From NCBI GenBank assembly GCA_030841765.1, contig JAUUSS010000009.1, positions 1-38,458 of the forward strand: a stretch of 38,458 nt of DNA. The letters run 5' to 3'. Below are positions 19,037 through 29,077 of this stretch, piece by piece (the stretch's first letter is position 1; every line of letters starts with the position of its first letter). The notes under the pieces are model-generated. The model was not told the origin of the DNA. It worked only from the letters and a program-made list of their open reading frames with translations, and searched no databases. The DNA comes from Collinsella aerofaciens. Its GTDB lineage: Bacteria > Actinomycetota > Coriobacteriia > Coriobacteriales > Coriobacteriaceae. Made by a program: the position numbers and the translations under genes.

Positions 19037-19926
19037 GCCGTTCTCGTCGACATAGCAGCCCGCGTAGACAAAAAGCTCGTCGACGCCGTCGCCATCGACA
19101 TCGCCCGCCTCGACATCAAAGACGGCGTCGTGCTCTTGCAGGTAACCGGCATCCAGGTACTTAAACGGCCTTCGTACATCATATTAGTGTTGACCGTCAC
19201 CGGCAGGTGTGTGTCGAGAGTGCGCGTACGCCCGTTGCTAAACGAGTAGAGGACCAGCTCAACCTTTCCGGCGTATGACTTGCCGTCAATCGTCGTGGAG
19301 GAACTGTCGCCGTAGGCACGGAGCTCGGCAACGCGGCTCTTTTTGCCCGTGCTGGCGTCGCTGCAGAACTCAACACTCGTGGCGTGAATGCCCGAGAAAC
19401 CGTTGTTGTCGTTGGCGAGTACTGTCGATGACCCATTGTTGCTTAGGTACGACCAGTCGCCGCCGCCGTAATCGCTGTACTTGTAGAGGTCGCTACCCGT
19501 ATCGAAGCTGTTGACGTTTTGCCAGAACTTTGCGGCGCCCCACACACTTCCATAGCCATCGGTGAGTTTGCTGCTGCCGCCAAGATCGCCGCGCTCGACG
19601 TTCTCGAGCTTGTCGCGCAGAGTGTAGCGATTGCCATGGCTACCGTTAACTGCCATATAGACCTCGCTGCGCGTGGCAAACGTCGTGGGAGTGGTGGTGG
19701 AGTAGGGGCCAACGGTATCGGCCGGAATGTCCTCGCTCGTGCCCAGGCCCAGGTCGCTATAGTCCTGCTCGGTCATATCGGTGATCTCAGGCGTGTCGGC
19801 CGCCTGGGCGACGTTGGGAGCCGCCGTGAAACAGGCGACACTCGTTGCAATCAACGCAGCAAGCGCCGCCGTCCCAACAAGCGGGATTTTCGACAACCGG
19901 CGAATGTGGGGGTGTGGAACGTGCAT
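19021..19926 (-). pseudogene. Surface protein gene, N-terminal part with signal peptide
   Basis: First frame of the large surface protein. ATG 19926 opens a signal peptide: basic HIRRLSK, a hydrophobic core (VGTAALAALIATSVACF) and a likely cleavage after AQA. The mature start is acidic (DTPEITDMTEQDYSDLGLG) and is followed by a beta-rich region. The frame is sound to NMMYEG near 19170; beyond this it yields improbable Ser/Met/Thr/Arg-rich residues until 19021, while the continuing sense (FKYLDAGYLQEHDAVFDVE) lies one frame over, consistent with loss of one base near 19165-19172. Ribosome site is weak (GCGAGG). An upstream ATG at 19962 is possible but unsupported. Reconstructed, the full protein would be about 1,360 residues. 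Confidence 0.82.
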
Positions 19927-20055
19927 GGGGGACCTCGCTTTACTCGAGTGGAGTCGGCTCATTTTTGCAAATGATACGTCCGACGCCCGATATCACGTGT
20001 CTCATTTTCGCCAACGGCGTGTCTCATTTTTGAGAATCCGAGATGCCGCGGAGAT

Positions 20056-20497
20056 CTTATCCCAGCTCAAAGGCCATTTCTGGGATGTATTTTCCGTCGA
20101 GTGCCTCATCGGGAAACTGCATCCCATTTCAAGCGTCGATTCTGGGACGCACTTTCCCCTTAGACCCTCAACCGGAAACCGCATCCCACTTTGAGCGCAA
20201 ATTCCGGGATGCATTTTCCGCTTGAGCCTCATTGGGAAACGGCGTCCCACTTTGAGGGCTGATTGTGGGATGCATTTTCCGGTTTTGCTCTCATTGGGAA
20301 AATGCATCCCGTTTCTTGACCGAATAATGGGACGCAATTTCCCGTTGGAGCGCCTTTGGGAAAGTGTGTCCCACTTCGACCGCCCAGAGTGGGATGCACT
20401 TTCCGCAAAGCACCTCAACAGGAAACTACGTCCCATTCCAAAGGCAAATTCCGGGACGCATTTTTCGAAAGCCTGCCCATCCGGAAAGCCCGTCCCA
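20056..20497. repeat. Repeat family B tandem array: alternating inverted 16-base words, 62-bp period
   Basis: Seven copies of a word like TGGGATGCATTTTCC start at 20081, 20143, 20205, 20266, 20328, 20390 and 20452, and seven of its inverse, like GGGAAACTGCATCCCA, at 20111, 20174, 20234, 20296, 20358, 20420 and 20483. Words alternate in orientation every 30-32 bases; the 14-17-base spacers differ. Degenerate ends flank the array. Together with the family A copy this fills the 771-bp gap 19927-20697; no credible gene was seen there since frames shift from unit to unit. Confidence 0.9.
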
Positions 20498-20582
20498 CTT
20501 TGGACGCATCCGGGCACGGAACCATCGACCTATCAGGCCTCCCATCAATAAAGAGGCGTCCTCCCGGACGGCGGGGCACGAA

Positions 20583-20656
20583 GTTCATCGCGAGTTCCGC
20601 ACGCAAAGAAGGCCACTTAATGTGGCCTTCGTCTTGCGCAGGACTGCCCGAGCAGG
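20583..20656 (+). repeat. Dispersed palindromic repeat family A, copy 2
   Basis: TTCATCGCGAGTTCCGCACG, then a stem-loop AAGGCCACTTAATGTGGCCTT (split at the loop TTAA) and a CAGGACTGCCCGAGCAGG tail. It is inverted relative to copy 1 and lies 41 bases beyond the NlpC/CHAP gene stop. Confidence 0.8.
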
Positions 20657-20697
20657 CAATCAAATATATTGCGGGCGGGCACGCGGCCCCGTCGGCT

Positions 20698-21903
20698 TTA
20701 CGACAGCGCCACGCCGCCGAGCCAGCCCCAACGCACGCCAGAGCCAGTACCATAGAAGCTAATAAACGAATCAAGCGACTTAGACGTAATGGCACCCTCG
20801 TTGCTCATAACGATGCCGCCGCCAACGTAGATACCCACATGACCGTAGATAAGGCCCGGAGCACCCGTGCCGCTGTGCGAGGAATCGGCCACGATCATGC
20901 CCACCTGCAGCGCCGAGCGGTCGGAGCTATAGCACCAGGCGTTGAACATGTCACACGCGTTGCCGCCAAAATAGCCCACGCCGGCATTGCGGAAGACGTT
21001 GGTAACCCAGGCAGCACACCAGCCCTGGCCGGGAGAAGGCGTCGAGTAGCACGCATTGACGACGGCCTGCTGCTTGCCCGAACCGCCCGTCTGTTGCGGG
21101 GTGCCGCCGGCATACGAGCCGCCACCCGAGCTCGAGCCACCCGAAGAAGAGCCCGTGTTCGCAGAGGCCGCGGCTGCCGCAGCCGCCTTCCTAGCGGCCT
21201 CCTCGGCCTGGGCGGCAGCGAGGATCTCGGAATCGCGCTGAGCCATGAGCTCCTTGACGTCGTCGGAAAGACCGTTCAGCACGGTCTGGACTTCTTGCTG
21301 CTTGGCCTGCATATCCTGCATCTGAGCCGTCTGCTGGTCCTTGAGTTTCTCCAGGTCGGCCTTTTGTGCTTCGAGCTCGGTCTTCTGTGCGTCGAGCTCA
21401 GCCTGAATCGTCTGGATATCCTCGATGGCATCGCGGTCGCTCTTGTTGATCTTCTCAACGTAATGCGCGTTGGCGACGAGTTCCTCAAACGAGCCAGAGG
21501 CCAGCAGCAGCGACAGGATGTTCGTGCCGCCGGACTTGTAGCTGGCGGCCACGCGATCGGAAAGGTCGTTGCGCTTCTTCTTGAGCTCGGCCTTCTTTTC
21601 ATCGATCTGGGCCTGCGTGTCGTCAATCTTGCCCTGGACATTCTCGATGTCGTTGAGGGTCTGGGCATTCTTGTTGGCCAGCGCCGCATACTCATTTGCG
21701 ATGCTGTCGAGCTGGGCCTGAACCTCGTCGAGCTGGGCCTGGGCGGCATTCAATTTATCGGTGGTTTCTTTGGAAGCCTCCGCCGCATGGGCGCGAGTGG
21801 GCAGGCCAAAAAGAACTGCCGCAGAAGCGGCGCCGAACAGGGCCTTAAGGGCAGTGCGGCGCGAGAGCTCCTGGGAAAGGATGGAATCGCTGTTTGGTGA
21901 CAT
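20698..21903 (-). CDS. Secreted PcsB-like peptidoglycan hydrolase (coiled coil plus CHAP/NlpC-type domain)
   Basis: Exported 401-residue cell-wall hydrolase, likely for daughter-cell separation under FtsEX-like control as in PcsB. A signal peptide with a twin-arginine-like SRRTALKALFGAASAAVLFGL ends near THA-HAA at about residue 40. Residues ~45-220 form a long coiled coil rich in Gln, Lys and Glu (LDEVQAQLDSI, TELEAQKADLEKLKDQQ). An Ala/Ser/Gly-rich linker follows (about 230-285). The C-terminal catalytic domain has C296 in QGWCAAWVTNVF and H355 in YGHVGIYVGGG, the expected Cys/His pair, within the short CHAP/NlpC-P60 arrangement. ATG 21903 has GGAG upstream. Divergent from galE across 266 bp. 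Confidence 0.9.
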   Translation of the reverse strand: MSPNSDSILSQELSRRTALKALFGAASAAVLFGLPTRAHAAEASKETTDKLNAAQAQLDEVQAQLDSIANEYAALANKNAQTLNDIENVQGKIDDTQAQIDEKKAELKKKRNDLSDRVAASYKSGGTNILSLLLASGSFEELVANAHYVEKINKSDRDAIEDIQTIQAELDAQKTELEAQKADLEKLKDQQTAQMQDMQAKQQEVQTVLNGLSDDVKELMAQRDSEILAAAQAEEAARKAAAAAAASANTGSSSGGSSSGGGSYAGGTPQQTGGSGKQQAVVNACYSTPSPGQGWCAAWVTNVFRNAGVGYFGGNACDMFNAWCYSSDRSALQVGMIVADSSHSGTGAPGLIYGHVGIYVGGGIVMSNEGAITSKSLDSFISFYGTGSGVRWGWLGGVALS

Positions 21904-22126
21904 ATGTACTCCGTTACATGCTTATTTATATGTCGCTCAACTCATACATATTAGCGTACATATGGCGCGTCCCAACGATTTCCACGAACGGCAGGAAACT
22001 ACAAGGTCGGCGGCTCGTAAGCAAATGCCAAAGATCAGGTTATGCGTACGCAAGCTCTTCTATGAGTACGTTAGCACAATCCTCTGCTTTTCCTACAGCG
22101 CACGATTTGGGCGTCCCTGCCTGCGC

Positions 22127-22132
22127 TATACT
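22127..22132 (+). promoter_or_regulatory. Candidate -10 (TATACT) for galE
   Basis: TATACT lies 37 bases before the galE ATG; a -35 of ATTTGG type is only weak. It is the best promoter-like match in the gap. Confidence 0.4.
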
Positions 22133-22169
22133 CCCCTGAAGAAGTGTTCCTGATTCGATAGGAGACTAC

Positions 22170-23231
22170 ATGTCCAAAGCACTCGACCCCAAAGACACCT
22201 GTGTCCTCGTTACCGGTGGCGCCGGCTTTATCGGCTCGCACACCGTCGTTCAGCTGCTCGAGGGTGGTTACCAGGTCGTCATCGTCGATGATCTCTCCAA
22301 CTCCAGCGCCGTCGCCGTCGACCGCGTCAAGACCATCGTGGGCGACGAGGCCGCCAAGAACCTCACCTTCTACGAGGCCAACGTGCTCGACCGCGATGCG
22401 ATGAACAAGATCTTCGATACCCATCAGATCGACCGCGTCATCCACTTTGCCGGCTTTAAGGCCGTCGGCGAGTCGGTGAGCAAGCCCGTCGAGTACTACC
22501 ACAACAACATCGAGAACACCCTGGTGCTCATCGACGTCATGCGCAACCATGGCTGCAAGTCCATCATCTTCTCGAGCTCCTCGACCGTCTACGGCGACCC
22601 GGACAACCCGCCCGTCACCGAGGAGGATCCTAAGAAGCCCGCGACCAACCCCTATGGTTGGACCAAGTGGATGATCGAGCAGATCCTTATGGACGTCCAC
22701 ACCGCCGACCCCGAGTGGGACGTCGTGCTGCTCCGTTACTTCAACCCCATTGGCGCTCATCCGTCGGGCCTGATCGGCGAGGACCCCAAGGGCATCCCCA
22801 ACAACCTGGTGCCCTATGTCGCCCAGGTTGCCGTGGGCAAGCTCGAGGCCGTTCAGGTCTTTGGCAACGACTACCCCACCCCCGACGGCACCGGCGTGCG
22901 CGACTACATCCACGTGTGCGATCTGGCCTCTGGTCACGTTGCCGCCCTTAATTGGATGAACGGCAAGACCGGCGTCGAGATCTTTAACCTGGGCACCGGC
23001 ACCGGCACCTCGGTACTCGAGGTCGTCGCCGCCTTCTCCAAGGCTTGTGGCAAGGAGCTGCCCTACGTGATCCGCGAGCGCCGCGCCGGCGACATCGCTG
23101 CCAACTGGTGCGATGCCTCCAAGGCCGAGCGCATGATGGGCTGGAAGGCCCAGTACGACATCGCGGACATGTGCCGCGATAGCTGGAACTGGCAGAGCCA
23201 CAACCCCAACGGCTTCGCCGACGCCGAGTAG
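22170..23231 (+). CDS. galE: UDP-glucose 4-epimerase
   Basis: NAD-dependent extended short-chain dehydrogenase that interconverts UDP-glucose and UDP-galactose (Leloir pathway and surface glycan precursors), cytoplasmic, 353 residues as usual. The Rossmann motif GGAGFIGSH (about 15-23), DDLSNSS, the SSSSTVYGDP strand with the catalytic Ser/Thr and the Y162-x3-K166 pair in NPYGWTKWM are intact, as are the substrate-loop residues LRYFNPIGAHPSG and DGTGVRDYIHVCDLA. ATG 22170 follows TAGGAGA. Monocistronic with its own terminator just downstream. Confidence 0.97.
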   Translation: MSKALDPKDTCVLVTGGAGFIGSHTVVQLLEGGYQVVIVDDLSNSSAVAVDRVKTIVGDEAAKNLTFYEANVLDRDAMNKIFDTHQIDRVIHFAGFKAVGESVSKPVEYYHNNIENTLVLIDVMRNHGCKSIIFSSSSTVYGDPDNPPVTEEDPKKPATNPYGWTKWMIEQILMDVHTADPEWDVVLLRYFNPIGAHPSGLIGEDPKGIPNNLVPYVAQVAVGKLEAVQVFGNDYPTPDGTGVRDYIHVCDLASGHVAALNWMNGKTGVEIFNLGTGTGTSVLEVVAAFSKACGKELPYVIRERRAGDIAANWCDASKAERMMGWKAQYDIADMCRDSWNWQSHNPNGFADAE

Positions 23232-23253
23232 CAAAAACCTACATACCGCTCTT

Positions 23254-23287
23254 GCCCCGATCTCACGTTGTGAGGTCGGGGCTTTTT
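23254..23287 (+). terminator. Rho-independent terminator of galE
   Basis: GCCCCGATCTCAC at 23254-23266 pairs with GTGAGGTCGGGGC at 23270-23282 (one G-U), followed by TTTTT. Confidence 0.9.
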
Positions 23288-23336
23288 CATGGCATGTAAC
23301 CATTCGCCGAAAATCGACCAACTTTTTTATCTTGCC

Positions 23337-23366
23337 TGTACATGTTTAAACAACATGTTTTACAAT
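23337..23366 (+). promoter_or_regulatory. Candidate malQ promoter with GTTTAAAC operator in the spacer
   Basis: TGTACA at 23337-23342 and TACAAT at 23361-23366 are separated by 18 bases. Between them sits the palindrome GTTTAAAC (23344-23351) within a direct repeat ACATGTTT. The same palindrome occurs twice beside the GntR-type regulator gene at 33256 and 33378, suggesting repression by blocking polymerase binding. Confidence 0.55.
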
Positions 23367-23451
23367 AGGCGTACCGAATCAGAACATCGGAGGCGGACTG
23401 CACACCCATCGGCAGGCCGACCCCACAACAAGAAGGTTGGTGAGCGCATTC

Positions 23452-24957
23452 ATGGAGCGTGCAAGCGGCGTCCTCATGCCCGTCTCATCTCTGCCCGGAC
23501 CATACGGAATCGGCGGCTTTGGCTGGAATGCCTACGACTTCGTCGATTTTCTCGCCTCGTGCAAACAACATTACTGGCAGATTCTGCCCCTTACGACGAC
23601 CAGCTATGGCGATTCGCCCTATCAGTCGTTCTCGGCCCGCGCAGGCAACCCCAACTTTATCGACTTTGCCGAGCTTATCGAGGCAGGGTATCTGGAGCAG
23701 CGCGATATCGATGGCGTGTATCTGGGATCCGACCCCAGCAATGTCGACTACGGTGCTATCTTTGACGGCCGCCGTCAGATTCTCGACCGCGCCGCTGAGC
23801 GCTTTGCTGCCGACAAGCCGGCCGATTTCGATGACTTTATCCAAGCCAACGAGGACTGGCTCATCCCCTACTGTGAGTTCATGACCGTCAAAGAGGAGTG
23901 CGGTCTCAAGGCGTTTTGGGAGTGGCCCGCGGAGCTCCGCACCCGCGGTGAGGCTTCCGCCAAGGTCTGCGCCGACCATCCGGCGCATATGCTCTACCAC
24001 CAGATGACGCAGTACTTTTTCGATCGCCAGTGGAGCCGCCTCAAGGCCTATGCCAACGAGCGCGACATTCTCATCATCGGCGACCTGCCCATCTATGTCT
24101 CGCGTGACTCCGTCGAGATGTGGGCGACACCTGAGCTCTTTAAGATCGACGCCGCCGGCAATCCGGTGAGCGTCGCCGGCACGCCGCCCGACCAGTTCTC
24201 GGCCACCGGCCAGTACTGGGGCAACCCCATCTACGACTGGGACGCCATGGAGTCCGACGGCTTCTCCTGGTGGGAGGGCCGCATTCGCGCCGCCCTCGAC
24301 ATGTACGACGTCATCCGCCTGGATCACTTCCGCGGCTTCGAGGCCTATTGGGAGGTGCCGTTCTCCTCACCCGATTCGTCCTACGGTTCGTGGACGCAGG
24401 GTCCCGGCCTCAAGTTCTTCAAGACGCTCGAGGAAAAGCTCGGCACGCTGCCCATCATCGCCGAGGACCTGGGCTTCCTCACCCCCGGCGTCATCGACAT
24501 GCGCGACAACTCGGGCTTCCCCGGCATGAAGATCCTGCAGTTTGCCTTTGAGGGTACCAACTCGTACTACCTGCCGCATAACTACATCGCCAACACCGTC
24601 GCCTATGTGGGCACCCACGACAACGAGACGGCGCGCGGTTGGTTTGAGGGAACGGCCACCCCGCGTCAACGCGAGCAGACAGCCCTGTACACCCATCAGC
24701 AGGCCGGCGAACCCATGGCAGATGCACTCAATCGCACCATCGCCGCCAGCGTGAGTGACACGTGCATCTACACCATGCAAGACCTGCTCAACTTGGGCAA
24801 CGAGGCGCGCATCAACACCCCCGCCACGCTGGGCGGCAACTGGACCTGGCGCATGCTCGACGGCGCCATCACCCGCGAGCTCGAGCACAAACTCACCGAC
24901 TGGACCGAGACCTACTTCCGCATCCCATCGGAAGCCGAAATCGAGCTTCCTCAATAG
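23452..24957 (+). CDS. malQ: 4-alpha-glucanotransferase (amylomaltase)
   Basis: GH77 disproportionating enzyme that transfers alpha-1,4-glucan segments between maltodextrins and releases glucose, cytoplasmic. The 501-residue product opens with RASGVLMPVSSLPGPYGIGGFG and carries the 250s-loop-type residues YWGNPIYDW, catalytic nucleophile D291 (RLDHFRGF), acid E338 (IIAEDLGF) and D390 (VGTHDNET), all conserved. ATG 23452 fits the family start; TTG 23437 and GTG 23440 lie in frame upstream and closer to AGAAGG (23431-23436), so the true start could be a few codons earlier. It precedes glgP by 128 bp with a hairpin between; together they degrade maltodextrin or glycogen-type chains. Confidence 0.96.
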   Translation: MERASGVLMPVSSLPGPYGIGGFGWNAYDFVDFLASCKQHYWQILPLTTTSYGDSPYQSFSARAGNPNFIDFAELIEAGYLEQRDIDGVYLGSDPSNVDYGAIFDGRRQILDRAAERFAADKPADFDDFIQANEDWLIPYCEFMTVKEECGLKAFWEWPAELRTRGEASAKVCADHPAHMLYHQMTQYFFDRQWSRLKAYANERDILIIGDLPIYVSRDSVEMWATPELFKIDAAGNPVSVAGTPPDQFSATGQYWGNPIYDWDAMESDGFSWWEGRIRAALDMYDVIRLDHFRGFEAYWEVPFSSPDSSYGSWTQGPGLKFFKTLEEKLGTLPIIAEDLGFLTPGVIDMRDNSGFPGMKILQFAFEGTNSYYLPHNYIANTVAYVGTHDNETARGWFEGTATPRQREQTALYTHQQAGEPMADALNRTIAASVSDTCIYTMQDLLNLGNEARINTPATLGGNWTWRMLDGAITRELEHKLTDWTETYFRIPSEAEIELPQ

Positions 24958-25005
24958 GAGCTACCGCGCCCGACCCCTCCCCACCGTGCGGACGCGCTTG
25001 CTTTT

Positions 25006-25045
25006 CCCGCGCGAGGCCACCCCAATCCCCTCGCGCGGGCTTCTT
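25006..25045 (+). terminator. GC-rich hairpin between malQ and glgP
   Basis: CCCGCGCGAGG at 25006-25016 pairs with CCTCGCGCGGG at 25029-25039, followed by CTTCTT. The weak T-tract may give only partial termination, so glgP may be partly co-transcribed with malQ. Confidence 0.6.
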
Positions 25046-25085
25046 ATGAATTGCAGACATGAAACAACCCATCACAGGAGAAAAC

Positions 25086-27353
<2,268 letters not shown>

Positions 27354-27379
27354 TTTCGTTTCCTTTACCCATCCTCTTG

Positions 27380-27413
27380 AAAGCGGAGTCGTGGCAACGC
27401 GGCTCCGCTTTTT
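27380..27413 (+). terminator. Rho-independent terminator of glgP
   Basis: AAAGCGGAGTCG at 27380-27391 pairs with CGGCTCCGCTTT at 27400-27411 (one G-U), ending in TTTTT. Confidence 0.88.
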
Positions 27414-27453
27414 GTGCCCGCACGCTACCCTGTGACCCGACTCGACCAAACAA

Positions 27454-27670
27454 TCTCGATCTGTAACAGCTACTCGGTAAAAACGGCCCCAGCTGTTACA
27501 GATTGAGACATACCGGCCCCTCCCCTTGGGTTTATCTCAATCTGTAACATCTAGCAGCTGAAATTCACCTTTGGTGTTACAGATTTAGATGAAATGGTTA
27601 GCTCAGCGGAACCGTCTCGATCTGTAACATCTAACGTCCGAAATCAGCCTCACCCGTTACAGATCGAGAC
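27454..27670. repeat. Repeat family C: three tandem inverted-repeat units of about 80 bp
   Basis: TCTCGATCTGTAACA-type arms start at 27454, 27535 and 27615; each is followed about 25 bases on by an inverse arm (GTTACAGATYGAGA) at 27493-27508, 27574-27589 and 27656-27670. Loops are dissimilar. With two terminators this is all that the 456-bp gap 27354-27809 holds; no gene was seen. Confidence 0.85.
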
Positions 27671-27701
27671 AAACGACCGGTCAGACAGCCCCAACACAAA
27701 G

Positions 27702-27740
27702 AAAGGCTCCCCTCTCGCCCAGTGGACGGGAGGGGAGTCT
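27702..27740 (-). terminator. Probable terminator of the sugar ABC operon
   Basis: CTCCCCT at 27707-27713 pairs with AGGGGAG at 27731-27737, with additional imperfect GC pairing inside. On the minus strand it is followed by CCTTTCTTTG. It lies beyond the ATPase stop codon. Confidence 0.55.
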
Positions 27741-27809
27741 TATATGTGACCGCGGCAAAAGGATGGCAATACCGCAGTCGCCCAAAGGGAGGGCCTGGAT
27801 GCACCGGGC

Positions 27810-29009
27810 CTAGATAAGGTTCTTGCCAGACACCTTATCGAAGAGATGGGTCGCGTTCTTCTCGAACTTGAACCAGATGGAGTCGCCCGCCTTGAGCGCA
27901 CCCTTGGCCTCAAGGTCGACAACGGGAATGATCAGGACGAACTGGCCATCGGGAGCGGTCACGTGGACATGCTCGGTCGAACCCATGAGCTCGGTCACCT
28001 CGACGGTACCCTGGAGCGCACCCTCCTCGCCCTTGTCGGCAAGCAGAATCTGCTCGGGGCGCACGCCGGCCGTAATCTCCTTCACGTCGCCGCCGTCCCA
28101 GTTGAGAGCAAGCTGAGAGCAGGTCTCGGGGGCGAGCGCCACGTTCATATCCTCGGTCTTGACGGTGAAGCCGTTGCCCGAGCGCGCCAGCTGGGCATCG
28201 AAGAAGTTCATCTGCGGCACGCCGATAAAGCCGGCAACGAAGATGTTCGCGGGATGGTTGAAGACCTCCTGCGGGGTGGCGATCTGCTGGACGACGCCGT
28301 CCTTCATGACCACAATGCGATCGCCGAGGGTCATGGCCTCGGTCTGGTCGTGGGTGACGTAGATGAACGTGCCCTTGATCTCGTGGCGCAGCTTGATGAG
28401 TTCGGCACGCATCTGGTTACGAAGCTTAGCGTCCAGGTTGGACAGCGGCTCGTCCATCAGGAAGACCTTAGGATCACGCACGATGGCGCGGCCGATAGCG
28501 ACACGCTGGCGCTGGCCGCCCGAAAGCGCCTTGGGCTTGCGGTCGAGGTACTCGGTGATACCCAAGATCTCGGCAGCGGAGCGAACCTTGCGGTCGATCT
28601 CGTCTTTGGGGACCTTCTTGAGCTCAAGCGTAAACGCCATGTTCTCGTACACCGTCATGTTGGGGTACAGAGCGTAGCTCTGGAACACCATGGCGATGTC
28701 GCGGTCCTTGGGCGCCACGTCGTTGACGCGCTTGCCGTCGATGAGCACATCGCCCGAGGTAATGTCCTCCAGGCCGGCAACCATGCGCATCGTCGTGGAC
28801 TTACCGCAGCCAGAGGGACCAACGAGAACGACGAACTCCTGGTCGTGAACGGTGAGGTTGAAGTCCTCTACAGCGAGCACGCCATCCTCGGTAACCTTAA
28901 GGTTATGCTTCTTCTCCTCGGTCTTCTTCTTTTTGCCAAAGAAGCCCTTCTTTTTGGACTCGGTGTTGGGATACACCTTCTGAACATGTTTGAGAACGAT
29001 CTCGGCCAT
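27810..29009 (-). CDS. Sugar ABC transporter ATPase (MsmK/UgpC/MalK type) with Lys-rich insertion
   Basis: ATPase of a CUT1 carbohydrate importer, inner face of the membrane, 399 residues. Walker A GPSGCGKSTT, Q-loop FQSYALYPNM, signature LSGGQRQR, Walker B VFLMDEPLSNLD and switch THDQTEAM are all intact, followed by the C-terminal MOP/OB regulatory domain (from about 265). Residues ~15-42 form an unusual insertion, KKKGFFGKKKKTEEKK with flanks, between the first strand (IVLKHVQKVYPN) and VLAVEDFNL; ordinary relatives have only a few residues there. ATG 29009 is preceded by GAAAGG. Last gene of the operon, 68 bases after the second permease; family members often serve several importers. Confidence 0.94.
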   Translation of the reverse strand: MAEIVLKHVQKVYPNTESKKKGFFGKKKKTEEKKHNLKVTEDGVLAVEDFNLTVHDQEFVVLVGPSGCGKSTTMRMVAGLEDITSGDVLIDGKRVNDVAPKDRDIAMVFQSYALYPNMTVYENMAFTLELKKVPKDEIDRKVRSAAEILGITEYLDRKPKALSGGQRQRVAIGRAIVRDPKVFLMDEPLSNLDAKLRNQMRAELIKLRHEIKGTFIYVTHDQTEAMTLGDRIVVMKDGVVQQIATPQEVFNHPANIFVAGFIGVPQMNFFDAQLARSGNGFTVKTEDMNVALAPETCSQLALNWDGGDVKEITAGVRPEQILLADKGEEGALQGTVEVTELMGSTEHVHVTAPDGQFVLIIPVVDLEAKGALKAGDSIWFKFEKNATHLFDKVSGKNLI

Positions 29010-29027
29010 GTCTTTACCTTTCGATGT

Positions 29028-29052
29028 GCGGCGCCGCGCTGAGGGGCGCCGC
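29028..29052 (-). other. GC-rich intercistronic hairpin between permease and ATPase genes
   Basis: GCGGCGCC at 29028-29035 pairs with GGCGCCGC at 29045-29052 with no U-tract. It may set mRNA stability or processing between the two cistrons. Confidence 0.4.
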
Positions 29053-29077
29053 AGAAACTTGCAAAACAGTTACGGCA

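Noticed and set aside
20056..20497. CRISPR array
   Set aside because: The repeated words alternate in orientation and are only 14-16 bases long, spacers are 14-17 bases, and no cas genes lie nearby.
20002..20517. Open frame of about 170 codons across the repeat array
   Set aside because: The 62-bp period is not a multiple of three, so each unit is read in a different frame; no ribosome site and no domain.
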